Below, in pieces: positions 46,421 to 55,943 of a stretch of DNA of 64,000 nucleotides (positions are counted from its first letter, which is position 1; each line of letters begins with the position of its first letter). This DNA is from Bacillus badius NBRC 15713 (GTDB lineage Bacteria > Bacillota > Bacilli > Bacillales > Domibacillaceae), in assembly GCF_001591605.1 (NCBI RefSeq), contig NZ_BCVF01000004.1, forward strand, positions 105,025 through 169,024, read 5' to 3'. The position numbers were made by a program, and so were the translations under genes. The notes under the pieces are model-generated. The model had not been told where the DNA came from and ran no database searches. It saw nothing but the letters and a program-made list of their open reading frames with translations.

Positions 46421-47278
46421 CTAATTCCAATATTTAAACAGCGCTTGGGTGCCGCTCTCTCCTTCGCCCTGCAAAGCAAGCTCCTCATACATCTTTTTGG
46501 CAAGGGACAATCCCGGGAGTTCAAGCCCCATTCTTTCTGATTCCTCAATTGCTATTTTCATATCCTTGATAAAATGCTTCACATAAAAACCTGGAGCAAA
46601 ATCGCCTTTCACCATTCGCGGTGCTAAATTGGATAAAGACCAGCTGCCTGCCGCCCCAGTGGAAATGCTTTTCAGTACGCTGTCCACATCCAGTCCGGCC
46701 TTGCGTGCGTATAAAAGTGCTTCACATACGCCAATCATGTTGGTCGCAATCGCAATCTGATTGCTCATCTTTGTATGTTGGCCGGCTCCTGCTTCTCCTT
46801 GATACACAATATTGCTTCCAAAAGTTTGGAAGAGCGGCAATACTTTCTCAAAGGCCTCCTTGTTGCCGCCCACCATAATAGCGAGGGTGCCATTTTTGGC
46901 TCCTGTATCTCCTCCTGATACAGGAGCGTCCAAGGCATCTACTCCTTTCTCAAGCGCTTTTTCAAAAATCTTGCGGGCAAGGCTTGGCTGGGAGGTCGTC
47001 ATATCCACCACAATTTGCCCCTTGCTGCTCTCGGTTAAAATCCCTTCTGCTCCTAAGTACACTTCTTCTACATCCTGAGGCTCGCCCACTATCGTAAACA
47101 CCACGTCTGCCTGGCGGGCGGCTGCCGCCGGAGTGGGGCACCATACAGCCCCGTTGTCTAGAAGTTCTTGCGCCTTTCCTTTCGTACGGGTGTAAAGAAA
47201 CAGCGAGTGCCCCGCTTTCTGCAGATGATGTGCCATGCTTTTCCCCATTACTCCTGTACCGATAAATCCAATTTTCAT
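46421..47278 (-). CDS. ykwC: 3-hydroxyisobutyrate dehydrogenase family oxidoreductase YkwC
   Basis: 285 residues. N-terminal Rossmann domain with GFIGTGVMGKSMA (NAD(P)-binding), DAPVSGGDTGAKNGTL substrate loop, and the catalytic Lys in GAGQHTKMSNQ. Beta-hydroxyacid dehydrogenase family; substrate not defined. ATG at 47278 with GGTGGAG 7 nt upstream. Confidence 0.93.
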   Translation of the reverse strand: MKIGFIGTGVMGKSMAHHLQKAGHSLFLYTRTKGKAQELLDNGAVWCPTPAAAARQADVVFTIVGEPQDVEEVYLGAEGILTESSKGQIVVDMTTSQPSLARKIFEKALEKGVDALDAPVSGGDTGAKNGTLAIMVGGNKEAFEKVLPLFQTFGSNIVYQGEAGAGQHTKMSNQIAIATNMIGVCEALLYARKAGLDVDSVLKSISTGAAGSWSLSNLAPRMVKGDFAPGFYVKHFIKDMKIAIEESERMGLELPGLSLAKKMYEELALQGEGESGTQALFKYWN

Positions 47279-47323
47279 TCTTTTCTCCACCTTTACTAGT
47301 TAAAAACAAAACCCATTCTTCAC

Positions 47324-47352
47324 AAAAAAAAGACCTGCCCTGCGGCAGGTCC
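47324..47352 (-). terminator. Terminator of the SDR gene
   Basis: Minus strand GACCTGCC / GGCAGGTC with T8, about 185 bp downstream of the SDR stop; 47353-47536 shows nothing else. Confidence 0.85.
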
Positions 47353-47536
47353 CAAGAAAAGGGGGTTGTGAGTGAGAATCTCCAATTGATCATGCTTGGT
47401 TATATACTTCCCACTCTTCTGCCGGATTAAACCATTTAAAGAAATTTTTTTAGCTTATTATTTTTTGATCACGGGATACTGTCTGCTGCTTATGTATGGA
47501 CCGGAAAACAAAAGAAGCCACCGGGCAGCCGCCTGA

Positions 47537-48322
47537 TTAAATAGAACGAATCATGCCTCCGTCTACTAAAAAACTGCTGCCAGTCATATACGTATTGGCA
47601 TCAGAAGCCAAAAAAGCCACAACGTTAGCAAATTCCTCCGGCCGCCCGTAACGGCCCAGCGGAATTTTCTTCTTTATCTGCTCATTCAACTGCTCTACAG
47701 ACACTCCCTGCTTTTCAGCATTGATTTCGTCAAGATACTTTAAGCGATCCGTTTCAATTCGGCCCGGCGCTACTGTATTCACTAAAATCCCATAAGCAGC
47801 CAGCTCTTCCGCCAACGTTTTCGAAAGCCCTACAATCCCTGTCCGAAAGGTATTAGACAAAATCAATCCGGCAATCGGCTCTTTAATAGAAGAGGAAGCG
47901 ATATTAATAATTTTTCCGCCCTGTTTCTTTAAATAAGGCAAAGCCGCCCTTATCGCTCTTATGTAAGACAATAAGTTCAATTCAAACGCCTGCTGCCATT
48001 GCTCATCTGCCATATCTTCAAATGAACCGGCAGGCGGTCCTCCCGAATTGTTGACTAAAATATGAATGGAGCCAAATATCTCTGCCGTCTTCTGAACTAA
48101 TGCTTGAATATCCTCAGGCTTAGTCATGTCGCATACTGTGTACTCAATCTGCCCTGCGCTCCCCTTTTGCAGCTGCTGTTTCACTTCTTCCAGCTTTTCG
48201 CCGCTTCTGCTGGCGAGCATCACGTTAGCTCCTCCCTCTGCCAATTTTGCAGCAATCGCCTTTCCCAGCCCTTGGCTTGAGGCAAGAACTAACGCCGTTT
48301 TCCCTCGAAAAGAACCATCCAC
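47537..48322 (-). CDS. SDR family protein lacking the canonical YxxxK active site
   Basis: 261 residues. Cofactor site is TALVLASSQGLGKAIA and NNSGG is present, so it binds NAD(P). At the catalytic block, however, LSNTFRTGIVGLSK replaces the usual YxxSK pattern: Ser and Arg stand where Tyr and Lys are normally found. It resembles the beta-ketoacyl-reductase-like SDR subgroup with this substitution. Reaction unknown. ATG with a GGAGGCGG site upstream. Confidence 0.9.
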   Translation of the reverse strand: MDGSFRGKTALVLASSQGLGKAIAAKLAEGGANVMLASRSGEKLEEVKQQLQKGSAGQIEYTVCDMTKPEDIQALVQKTAEIFGSIHILVNNSGGPPAGSFEDMADEQWQQAFELNLLSYIRAIRAALPYLKKQGGKIINIASSSIKEPIAGLILSNTFRTGIVGLSKTLAEELAAYGILVNTVAPGRIETDRLKYLDEINAEKQGVSVEQLNEQIKKKIPLGRYGRPEEFANVVAFLASDANTYMTGSSFLVDGGMIRSI

Positions 48323-48475
48323 TTGAACCGCCTCCTTTGCAGTAGTCTCTGTACTATTATAATATATTTAGAATTTTCCTTCATTTGTTATTTATAATGA
48401 TCGTTCTAAATAGACTTGTAACAAGGGCGCTGGCGCTTACGGCTTCACTCTCTGATCACTTTTTCTGAAAACGCA

Positions 48476-48509
48476 AAAAAAATCCAGACAATCACTGTCT
48501 GGATTAAAG
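48476..48509 (-). terminator. Terminator of the 48.6-kb small gene
   Basis: Minus strand AATCCAGACA / TGTCTGGATT with T8. Confidence 0.88.
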
Positions 48510-48613
48510 TGGGGGAAAAATGAGAATGAAAAGGCTTAAGTAAGTCTTATCATATACTGGTATCTATTATTGCCCGTCTTTTCCGATTTAAACCTGTTTT
48601 TAAATATTTTTTA

Positions 48614-48808
48614 TTAACTTCTTGCTCCTTCCGTATAATGGTAGATAACGGAGCCGCCGCGCTGGGCTATTCCTCTAAAGTGTTTAAAATCATTCCGTTG
48701 CACCAACTCATGCTGAAAAACGAGAAAATGCTCTTTGCTGACGTGACATTCAGCGATCTCCCCATTTTTTAATTGATCCATTAACTGTTGTGCGTCTGCT
48801 GCAGTCAT
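48614..48808 (-). CDS. Small protein of unknown function
   Basis: 64-residue soluble protein (MTAADAQQLMDQLKNGE at the N-terminus, then a beta-rich stretch ECHVSKEHFLVFQHELVQR). I do not recognise the family. ATG at 48808 with GAAGGG upstream and a good terminator downstream support a real gene; the frame extends to 48847. Confidence 0.7.
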   Translation of the reverse strand: MTAADAQQLMDQLKNGEIAECHVSKEHFLVFQHELVQRNDFKHFRGIAQRGGSVIYHYTEGARS

Positions 48809-48918
48809 ACTTTCCCTTCTTTCTGAATTTTTCTTCTTATCAGGCAAAATGCTTTACTCATTTACAAAAATAAGGCACACTGTAAAGTAATTCATTTACA
48901 ATTTATTATAATACCAAA

Positions 48919-49080
48919 ATGTTTCAACCTCGTTCTTTTAGTCCTTACTTTCAAAAGCTTAATATAAAAGCCTTTAAGAAACAATCAGAGAACATAGACA
49001 TCGTCTATGTTCTTGTGATTGGGCTGATTGACAACATTTATGAACATCTTGAAAACCATGAGGACAGCTTTTTAATTTAA
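48919..49080 (+). CDS. Possible 53-residue protein upstream of ykvS
   Basis: Open frame starting MFQPRSFSPYF, with a hydrophobic stretch IDIVYVLVIGLIDNIYEHL near the end, stopping 20 bp before ykvS. No Shine-Dalgarno; a TATAAT at 48907-48912 lies just 6 bp before the ATG, so any mRNA would be nearly leaderless. Inside it, AGAACATAGAC / GTCTATGTTCT (48989-49013) form a perfect 11-bp hairpin. It could instead be an RNA element before ykvS. Confidence 0.3.
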   Translation: MFQPRSFSPYFQKLNIKAFKKQSENIDIVYVLVIGLIDNIYEHLENHEDSFLI

Positions 49081-49100
49081 TCTGTAAAGGAGAGAGAAAG

Positions 49101-49292
49101 ATGACGAAAGCAGAAGTGGGGAATGTGATTAAATTTAAAAATGGATTACAAGGCATCGTTGAAAAGGTCAATGAGAATTCAGTAATCGTTGATTTGACAA
49201 TTATGGAGAATTTCAGAGAATTAGAAATGGAAGAAAAAACGGTTGTTAACCATAAAAACTATACAATTATTGCGCCTTCTATAAATGCTTGA
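49101..49292 (+). CDS. ykvS: YkvS family protein (DUF2187)
   Basis: 63-residue beta-barrel-like small protein matching YkvS (FKNGLQGIVEKVNENSVIVDL). KOW/SH3-like pattern; function unknown. ATG with AAAGGAGAG upstream. Confidence 0.92.
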   Translation: MTKAEVGNVIKFKNGLQGIVEKVNENSVIVDLTIMENFRELEMEEKTVVNHKNYTIIAPSINA

Positions 49293-49328
49293 TTTTTATC
49301 TTTAGCTGCTGCCTGATACAGCCGGCAG

Positions 49329-49383
49329 TTCAGCTTGTCAACAAAAGGGGTTCGGAATAAGCCTATTCCGAATCCCTTTTTGA
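49329..49383 (+). terminator. Terminator of ykvS with TTCAGCTTGT motif
   Basis: TTCAGCTTGTCAACA (49329-49343), then stem AGGG-TTCGGAATA / TATTCCGAA-CCCTT and T5. The clpE terminator starts with nearly the same motif. Confidence 0.88.
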
Positions 49384-49510
49384 TTTTTGTTCCACTCCAA
49401 AAACTTGGAGTGAACAGCCGCTCTCTCCAAATCCACGATTAAGGCCTTTTCCGAATCCTTTCAACGCCAGCTGGCTCTCTTCTTCTGACTATACGACTAT
49501 CCTCTTTTTA

Positions 49511-49656
49511 TGCACTCCGTTGATTGGAACGGAAGGCGCGCAGACTCCAGCGGGAGCAGCGGGTCAGGTGAGACCCCGCAGGCGATTTTGCGCCGAGAAG
49601 GCTCACCGCCCGCCCCGCGGAAAGCGAAGCGCCTGGAGTGAAAAGCAACACACTCC
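49511..49656 (+). repeat. GC-rich intergenic repeat, copy C
   Basis: Diverged copy of the 145-bp element: same order of CCGTT-N6-AACGG, GACTCC, GCGGG / CCCGC arms and GGAAAGCGAAGCGCCTGGAG. Substitutions elsewhere and a changed loop (GGCGATTTTGCGCC). A separate small hairpin CACTCCAA / TTGGAGTG lies upstream at 49391-49411. The repeat fills the 490-bp gap between ykvS and the CPBP gene. Confidence 0.9.
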
Positions 49657-49781
49657 ATTTACATGCGAAAGACAGAAGAAGCTTCCTTTTATTAATGACA
49701 AGGAATTTTCATTCTATTTTCAACCGCCTTTTGTTAAAATAAGGGCTGTGTATGTTCTGCAGGAAAAGAAAGGAGTTCAAA

Positions 49782-50393
49782 ATGATGGCACTTATGAAAG
49801 ATTGGCGGCTGATTGTAAGCATAGTGCTGGCACACGTGCTGCTATACATGACGTTTTCAGATCGCGACATTTTTTGGTATTTATACACAGCTGCAAATCT
49901 CTTTTTCATTAGCTTCGCTATTATCAGCGAGAAAATAGATGATAAGCAAAAAACCAGAAGCTATTTAAAATATGGTGTGTTATCCGGACTGCTCTTATAT
50001 GCGGTATTCTTTATAGGGCATCTGCTGCTTCCGATTCTTCCATTTTCATTGGAAAAACAAGTAGCAAGCATTTACCGATGGTACTCTCCGCAGTTCTCCT
50101 GGCACTATGTTGTATTGATCTTAGTTTTCATTCCTGGGGAAGAACTGTTCTGGCGCGGCTTTGTCCAAAAACGCCTTTCTATCTATTTCAATGACTTAAC
50201 GGCAATTATTGCCTCCTCCGCTCTTTACGCCTCCATCTTCCTTTATTCAGATAAGCTCATCTGGGTATTGGCTGCTTTTATGGCTGGCTTATTCTGGGGG
50301 TCGTTATACGTGTGGAAGCGCAGCATTCCCATGCTCATCATCTCCCATCTTGTATTTGACGTGCTCTTGATTGTGCTGCTTCCGCTTTTCTAA
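49782..50393 (+). CDS. CPBP family intramembrane protease
   Basis: 203 residues with about six hydrophobic segments. Glu-Glu-Arg motif in PGEELFWRGFVQ and the later SHLVFD motif are the Abi/CAAX-protease (CPBP) active site. May act as a glutamic intramembrane protease; substrate unknown. ATG at 49782 with AAAGGAG 6 nt upstream. Confidence 0.88.
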   Translation: MMALMKDWRLIVSIVLAHVLLYMTFSDRDIFWYLYTAANLFFISFAIISEKIDDKQKTRSYLKYGVLSGLLLYAVFFIGHLLLPILPFSLEKQVASIYRWYSPQFSWHYVVLILVFIPGEELFWRGFVQKRLSIYFNDLTAIIASSALYASIFLYSDKLIWVLAAFMAGLFWGSLYVWKRSIPMLIISHLVFDVLLIVLLPLF

Positions 50394-50458
50394 TGAACGA
50401 CAAAGCGGCAGGTTGGGAAGACAATAAGGGAAGACAATAAGGAAAAACAGCACTCACT

Positions 50459-50490
50459 AACAGCGGACAGCTTCTTGCGGTCCGCTGTTA
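50459..50490 (-). terminator. Hairpin at the end of ykvI
   Basis: AACAGCGGAC / GTCCGCTGTT overlapping the ykvI stop; no T run follows directly, so termination is uncertain. Confidence 0.5.
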
Positions 50491-51516
50491 CTTTCTCCAC
50501 AGCAATATAAGAAAAACTAGGCTAATTAATCCAAACAGCGGATATAACAAGCTAAGCAGCGTTCCATACGAAATTTGGCTTAACAAGAAACCGGCGGAAA
50601 ATATCAATAAGAGCAAAACAGACGGCGACCAGGAAAAATGGGTGGACAGCTGCTGCTTTAATCCGTAAACATTTCCGACTACAGACGTAAAGATTTCTCC
50701 GTAAATAAGAAAGGCATATATAAAGTGAAAAGCCGGCATTAAGCGTTCGACGATTTGAGCCATTGGAATGTCGTACTCACTCACATTGGGTAATTGAACT
50801 AAACTGATATGGCTGGCCAGCATTAAGCAAGTTAACGCAGCGCCGCCAAGGAAAGCCCCTTTTTTGATCGTCTCCTTATCATTTATGCCAAAAGCAAGCG
50901 GAACAAGCACTGCTTGGGCTAAAGCTAAATTAAATGCCGCATAACTGAACGGGGAGGTCCACAGCTTCCAGGCAGGCCCCTCTGTCACTCTTGTGAATAG
51001 GTTTTCCAAAAAAGCCGGCTGAGCTGCCGCTTCCCCCGCCGCGTACAAGTGGAAAATGATCATAAGCGGAACGACAAATATATTTACTGCAAACAAGCCC
51101 GACATCCCTTTTCTGACAATTAAAAAACCAATCACAAGGGTGAGTCCGATCCCTGCATTTCCCGGGATATGAAACCTTTCCTCAAACAAAGCCCCCGTTC
51201 CGGAAAGCATAACCCCCGTTACCCCGACAAGCATGAGAAATTGAATGAAGGTTGCTGCCAGTCCGAACTTCTCACCGAAAAGATAAGAGTTAAACTCCTC
51301 AAAAGACGCCGCCCTCACCTCAACAGCTTTTAACATAATTTTCGCTCCGAGAAAAATAAAAAGCCAGCCACTTACAACAATTCCGCCTAGTCCGTACAGG
51401 CCATATTGAGAAAAAAACTGAACAATTTCTTTTCCGGTCGCAAAACCTGCACCGATGATGGTTCCTATGTAAACGGCTGCTATTTGGCAGGCCCCTCCCC
51501 ATGTTCTCAACGCCAT
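50488..51516 (-). CDS. ykvI: YkvI family membrane transporter-like protein
   Basis: 342 residues with about ten hydrophobic segments and the N-terminal [18 protein letters not shown], an unwound-helix motif typical of LeuT-fold (APC superfamily) transporters. Substrate unknown. The ATG at 51516 directly follows GGGGG; the TTG at 51510, about 7 nt further, may be the true start. Confidence 0.9.
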   Translation of the reverse strand: MALRTWGGACQIAAVYIGTIIGAGFATGKEIVQFFSQYGLYGLGGIVVSGWLFIFLGAKIMLKAVEVRAASFEEFNSYLFGEKFGLAATFIQFLMLVGVTGVMLSGTGALFEERFHIPGNAGIGLTLVIGFLIVRKGMSGLFAVNIFVVPLMIIFHLYAAGEAAAQPAFLENLFTRVTEGPAWKLWTSPFSYAAFNLALAQAVLVPLAFGINDKETIKKGAFLGGAALTCLMLASHISLVQLPNVSEYDIPMAQIVERLMPAFHFIYAFLIYGEIFTSVVGNVYGLKQQLSTHFSWSPSVLLLLIFSAGFLLSQISYGTLLSLLYPLFGLISLVFLILLWRK

Positions 51517-51596
51517 CCCCCGCTTTAGTTGTGTTAATTCACCTTATGCTTGTCTTTCACTTTCAAGAAGGACAAAAAAATTTTCCCACAAAATAC

Positions 51597-51650
51597 TTGA
51601 AAGTCAAAAAAGGTCAGAGTATAATAAAGTCAAAGTTAGTCAAAGTCAAA
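51597..51650 (+). promoter_or_regulatory. clpE promoter with CtsR operators
   Basis: TTGAAA (51597-51602), 17 bp, TATAAT (51620-51625). Between them AGTCAAA-AAA-GGTCAGA (51602-51618) matches the CtsR heptad consensus RGTCAAA-NAN-RGTCAAA with one mismatch; downstream, AGTCAAA-GTT-AGTCAAA and a third GTCAAA lie at 51628-51650. Class III heat-shock control. Confidence 0.88.
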
Positions 51651-51688
51651 AAATCTATCATAAAATAAAACGGAAAGGAATGAAGTGT

Positions 51689-53836
51689 ATGTTGTGTCAA
51701 AAGTGCCAGCAACATCAAGCCAATGTCCAATTCCGCATGAATATTAACGGAAAAACAACACAGCTTTACTTATGCTCTAGCTGTTACCAAACAAATAAAA
51801 AGCAAATAGGAGATGATGCGATGAACTTCCAGCAATTTGGAGGCTTTCCTTTTGACGATTTAATGAAAGGTTTTGGATTTTCTCCTATGAACAACCAAGC
51901 TTCTCAGCCGCCTCATATAGAACCGAAGCAAAATAACGGCGGCGGCAACGGATTTCTTGACCAATTCGGCCGCAATTTAACAAATATGGCGAGAGCCGGC
52001 TTGATTGATCCAGTGATTGGACGGGAAAAAGAAATTAGCCGCATTATCGAAGTACTGAACCGCCGAAACAAAAATAATCCGGTGCTTATCGGGGAACCTG
52101 GTACAGGTAAAACAGCCATCGCGGAAGGTTTGGCTTTAAAAATCGCAGAAGGCGATGTGCCCGCTAAATTAAAAGAAAAAGAGGTCTATTTATTAGACGT
52201 GGCCTCTCTTGTAGCTAACACAGGGATCCGTGGACAATTCGAAGAAAGAATGAAGCAGCTGATCGCGGAATTACAGCGCCGGAAAAATATTTTGCTCTTT
52301 ATTGACGAAATTCACTTAATCGTTGGCGCCGGATCTGCCGAAGGCTCCATGGATGCCAGCAATATTTTAAAACCAGCGCTTGCCCGCGGCGAACTGCAAT
52401 TGATCGGTGCGACTACATTGAAAGAATATCGCCAAATTGAGAAAGATGCTGCACTAGAACGACGCTTCCAGCCAGTTCAAGTAAGCGAACCGACCGTTGA
52501 AGCAACGATGCACATTTTGCTGGGGCTGCAAAAGCGTTATGAAGATTTCCACGAGGTAACGTTTACAAAAGAAGCGCTTGAAGCTTGTGCAAAACTGTCC
52601 CATCGTTATATCCAGGACCGTTTCTTGCCGGATAAAGCGATTGACTTGCTCGATGAGGCCGGCTCCAAATTAAACTTAACGATCGATACACAGGATAAAG
52701 AATCGATCCATGAGCGCCTGACTAACATTGCTAAAGAAAAAGAGGCTGCCTTGCAGCAGGAAAATTATGAAAAAGCAGCGAAATTGCGTGATGAAGAAGC
52801 CGTTTTAGAGGAAAAGTTGCAAGGTACATCTGAAGCAGCGGAGCGTCCAGTTGTGACAATGGAACATATTCAGCAATTAATTGAAGAAAAAACAGGCATT
52901 CCTGTCGGCAAACTTCAAGAAGATGAACAACAAGCCATGAAACATCTGGAAGACAACTTAGCAAAAAAAGTGATTGGACAAGCTGAGGCTGTGCAAAAAG
53001 TGGCAAAAGCGATTCGCCGCAGCCGGGCCGGATTGAAATCCAAAACCCGCCCAATCGGCTCCTTCTTATTCGTCGGTCCGACTGGCGTCGGTAAGACAGA
53101 GCTGACTAAATCACTGGCCGAAGAATTATTCGGTTCCAAAGATGCCATGATTCGCCTGGATATGAGTGAATTCATGGAGAAACACAGTGTTTCTAAATTA
53201 ATCGGTTCTCCTCCGGGATATGTCGGCCATGAAGAAGCCGGACAGTTGACAGAAAAAGTGCGGCGCAATCCATACAGCATTATTTTGCTTGATGAAATTG
53301 AAAAAGCTCATCCGGATGTGCAGCATATGTTCCTGCAAATCCTCGAAGACGGCCGCCTGACTGACAGCCAAGGCCGGACAGTCAGCTTTAAAGACACTGT
53401 CATCATTATGACAAGCAATGCCGGAGCATCCAGCAAGACAATTACTGTCGGCTTTGAGAAAAATAATGCGGTAAAAGAAAGCTCTATTTTAGATTCACTC
53501 GGCAGCTTCTTTAAACCGGAATTCTTGAACCGCTTTGACAATATCATCGAATTTAAATCTCTTGAAAAAGCAGACTTGCAGCGAATTGTTGAATTAATGC
53601 TCGAAGAATTGAATGTCACGCTTAGAGAACAGTCAATGACTCTTGATGTGACAGATGAGGTCAAGGAGCGGCTAAGTGAACTTGGCTACCATCCGGAATT
53701 TGGTGCTCGCCCGCTCCGCCGCGTGATTCAAGAAAAGCTTGAAGATGGCATCGCCGACTTTATCTTGGATCATCCGGAAACGAAACAATTAAAAGCAATA
53801 ATGAAAGACAAGGAAATTTGTATTGTTGCAGCTTAA
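51689..53836 (+). CDS. clpE: ATP-dependent Clp ATPase ClpE
   Basis: HSP100 unfoldase that feeds ClpP and promotes CtsR turnover. 715 residues: N-terminal four-Cys zinc finger (CQKCQQ and CSSC), a Gly/Asn-rich linker, AAA domain 1 (Walker [10 protein letters not shown], about 135), a UVR-type coiled coil ([19 protein letters not shown]), AAA domain 2 (Walker [10 protein letters not shown], about 462) and a C-terminal domain. The ATG at 51689 gives the family start; the ATG at 51680 is too near AAAGGA. Confidence 0.96.
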   Translation: MLCQKCQQHQANVQFRMNINGKTTQLYLCSSCYQTNKKQIGDDAMNFQQFGGFPFDDLMKGFGFSPMNNQASQPPHIEPKQNNGGGNGFLDQFGRNLTNMARAGLIDPVIGREKEISRIIEVLNRRNKNNPVLIGEPGTGKTAIAEGLALKIAEGDVPAKLKEKEVYLLDVASLVANTGIRGQFEERMKQLIAELQRRKNILLFIDEIHLIVGAGSAEGSMDASNILKPALARGELQLIGATTLKEYRQIEKDAALERRFQPVQVSEPTVEATMHILLGLQKRYEDFHEVTFTKEALEACAKLSHRYIQDRFLPDKAIDLLDEAGSKLNLTIDTQDKESIHERLTNIAKEKEAALQQENYEKAAKLRDEEAVLEEKLQGTSEAAERPVVTMEHIQQLIEEKTGIPVGKLQEDEQQAMKHLEDNLAKKVIGQAEAVQKVAKAIRRSRAGLKSKTRPIGSFLFVGPTGVGKTELTKSLAEELFGSKDAMIRLDMSEFMEKHSVSKLIGSPPGYVGHEEAGQLTEKVRRNPYSIILLDEIEKAHPDVQHMFLQILEDGRLTDSQGRTVSFKDTVIIMTSNAGASSKTITVGFEKNNAVKESSILDSLGSFFKPEFLNRFDNIIEFKSLEKADLQRIVELMLEELNVTLREQSMTLDVTDEVKERLSELGYHPEFGARPLRRVIQEKLEDGIADFILDHPETKQLKAIMKDKEICIVAA

Positions 53837-53866
53837 ATAGCAAAAGCGCCTGAAAATAACAAATAC

Positions 53867-53920
53867 TTCAGCTTGTCGACAGAAGGGGGTCGGAATGAAA
53901 TCATTCCGGCCCCTTTTTTG
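53867..53920 (+). terminator. Terminator of clpE with TTCAGCTTGT motif
   Basis: TTCAGCTTGTCGACAGAA (53867-53884), then stem GGGGGTCGGAATGA / TCATTCCGGCCCC and T6. Confidence 0.92.
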
Positions 53921-54065
53921 TTTTTTTAAGCGGATGTCGAGCTTAGCCTCTAAGAGAACAACAAATCTCTCCCATTCGATTATTCAGGCCATTTCCTTGA
54001 GATGCATGGCACCGAAAGCAAGGATCATCTGTACTGATTTTAAAACCAGTACGGTTATACGGCTG

Positions 54066-54125
54066 CCTTAGCTTTATCCACTCTGTTGATTGAAACGGAA
54101 GACGCAAAGACTCCTGCAAGATGAG
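54066..54125 (+). repeat. Degenerate partial copy D of the GC-rich repeat
   Basis: Only the 5' part is recognisable: CTGTTGATTG-AACGGAAG, CGCAAAGACTCCTGC and GCGGGACAG. The 3' half is replaced by unrelated sequence. It lies between convergent clpE and the M3 peptidase gene, in a 370-bp gap that otherwise holds two terminators and a short hairpin GTACTG / CAGTAC near 54030-54052. Confidence 0.7.
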
Positions 54126-54172
54126 CGGGACAGCCAGCTTGGAAAGGACATCAACCGCCTCCATCCACAAGA

Positions 54173-54204
54173 AAAAAGCGTCTGAAACGATCAGACGCTT
54201 TTTT
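54173..54204 (-). terminator. Terminator of the M3 peptidase gene
   Basis: AAAAAAGCGTCTGA / TCAGACGCTTTTTT, 5-nt loop; works in both directions. Confidence 0.93.
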
Positions 54205-54205
54205 C

Positions 54206-55906
54206 TTATTGGTCCATCAAGCGGCTTCCCGCCTGGTCAAGCCATTGCTCAATAGGCTCCAGAACCTTCTCCATACACCCGTCTTCAAACGGTGAAGTTA
54301 ACCGGGCAAGCTCGACAATTTCTGTAAAAGACAAGCTGCCTCCGACCCGGCAAATTTTCATGTAATCTTCCCAAGCTTGTTCTCTATCCTCCTGCATTCT
54401 TTTCCAGAACTGCAATGCACAGACTTGGGCAAGTGTATAATCGATATAATAAAACGGAACTTCATAAATATGCCCTTGACGCTGCCAAAAGCCGCCCGCT
54501 TCCAAATAAGACATGCCATCATAATCGCGATGCGGTAAATATGCCTTCTCGATCTCCTTCCAAACGGCTTTTCTTTCTGCAGGCGTTAAATCCGGCTCCT
54601 CATATACCCGGTGCTGGAACTCATCAACCGCTGCTCCATAAGGAAGGAACAAAACCGCTTCACTCAAATGTGCATATTGATATTTATCGGTCTCCTCTTT
54701 AAAGAACAGCTTCATCCATGGCCAAGTGAAAAATTCCATGCTCATCGAATGAATTTCACACGCTTCATACGTCGGCCATAAATATTCCGGCACAGTAAAT
54801 CCACGGCTTGAATAGACCTGAAAGGCATGTCCCGCTTCATGGGTTAACACGTCAATATCCCCTGACGTCCCATTAAAATTAGAGAAAATAAATGGGGAAT
54901 GATAATCGGACATATATGTACAATAGCCCCCTCCCGCTTTTCCTGCTTTGGCTGTAAGGTCCATTAGCTCATGATCCAGCATGAACTGAAAAAACTCATT
55001 CGTTTCCTCAGAAAGCTCTTTATACATTTGCTGTCCCTTCTGGATGATCCAGTCAGCCTCTCCTTTTGGCTTCGCATTGCCCGTTGTAAATTGGTAGCCT
55101 TCATCATAAAATTTGAGTTTTTCCAGCCCAATTCGTTGAGCTTGGGTTTTTCTTAATTTATTGGCAAGCGGAACGATGAATTTTTTTATCTGCTCCCTAT
55201 ACCTCTTCACCATCTCCGCCTGATAATCGACTCGATTCAAGCGGGCATAGCCCAGCTCTACAAAGTTTTGAAAGCCCAGCTTGCGGGCGATTTCCGTCCG
55301 GACCTTCACCAGCTCATCGTAAATAGCATCAAATTGTTCTTCATGTTCGGCAAAAAAAGCAAAACGGGCTTCTGTTGCTTTTTTGCGCGTGGAGCGATCC
55401 GATGATTCTGTATAAGGCTCAATTTGTGCAAGTGTCAGCGTCTTTCCTTGAAATTCAATTTGGGCGGAAGCCACGAGCTGCGTATACCGTGAAGCCAGCC
55501 TATTTTCTTTTTCAAGAAGCGGCAGCACTTCCTTCGAGAAAGTTTTCACTTGGGCTTCAGCTAAAAGAAACAGCTGCTTGCCAAACAGTTTTTCAAGCTC
55601 AGGCCGGAACGGAGAAGCTAAGAGCGCTTCATTCATCCGCGAAGAGATTCCCTCCATCCTTGGGGATACGGCATCCATATAATCCTGCTCTTGTTTGTAA
55701 AATGAATCCGTTGTGTCGATTGTATGCCTAATATGGCACAGGTCCATCATTGTGCTGATGCGATTGCGGATCTCATTCATTTTATTTAGTGCCTCTACCT
55801 GCTTTTCTACACTATCCGCTTCCTTAAACTGCTGCAGTTTTTTATTCAACTCGTTTTCAGCCCCATCGATATCTGGACGGGCATAAGAATATTCACTAAA
55901 TTTCAT
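54206..55906 (-). CDS. M3 family oligoendopeptidase
   Basis: 566-residue zinc metallopeptidase. HEAGH (about residue 352) with a downstream Glu in YEACEIHSMSMEFF complete the HExxH-E zinc site. PepF-like, cytoplasmic, cleaves short peptides. AAGGGAG lies 8 nt before the ATG at 55906; the ATG at 55909 is an alternative. The longer frame to 55990 would overlap the upstream gene's end. Confidence 0.93.
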   Translation of the reverse strand: MKFSEYSYARPDIDGAENELNKKLQQFKEADSVEKQVEALNKMNEIRNRISTMMDLCHIRHTIDTTDSFYKQEQDYMDAVSPRMEGISSRMNEALLASPFRPELEKLFGKQLFLLAEAQVKTFSKEVLPLLEKENRLASRYTQLVASAQIEFQGKTLTLAQIEPYTESSDRSTRKKATEARFAFFAEHEEQFDAIYDELVKVRTEIARKLGFQNFVELGYARLNRVDYQAEMVKRYREQIKKFIVPLANKLRKTQAQRIGLEKLKFYDEGYQFTTGNAKPKGEADWIIQKGQQMYKELSEETNEFFQFMLDHELMDLTAKAGKAGGGYCTYMSDYHSPFIFSNFNGTSGDIDVLTHEAGHAFQVYSSRGFTVPEYLWPTYEACEIHSMSMEFFTWPWMKLFFKEETDKYQYAHLSEAVLFLPYGAAVDEFQHRVYEEPDLTPAERKAVWKEIEKAYLPHRDYDGMSYLEAGGFWQRQGHIYEVPFYYIDYTLAQVCALQFWKRMQEDREQAWEDYMKICRVGGSLSFTEIVELARLTSPFEDGCMEKVLEPIEQWLDQAGSRLMDQ

Positions 55907-55943
55907 CATCAGTTCTCCCTTCTCTTCTTTAGCATGCAGGCGC

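Noticed and set aside
49520..49912. 130-codon frame across repeat copy C
   Set aside because: Starts inside the repeat, overlaps the CPBP gene in another frame and has no ribosome site.
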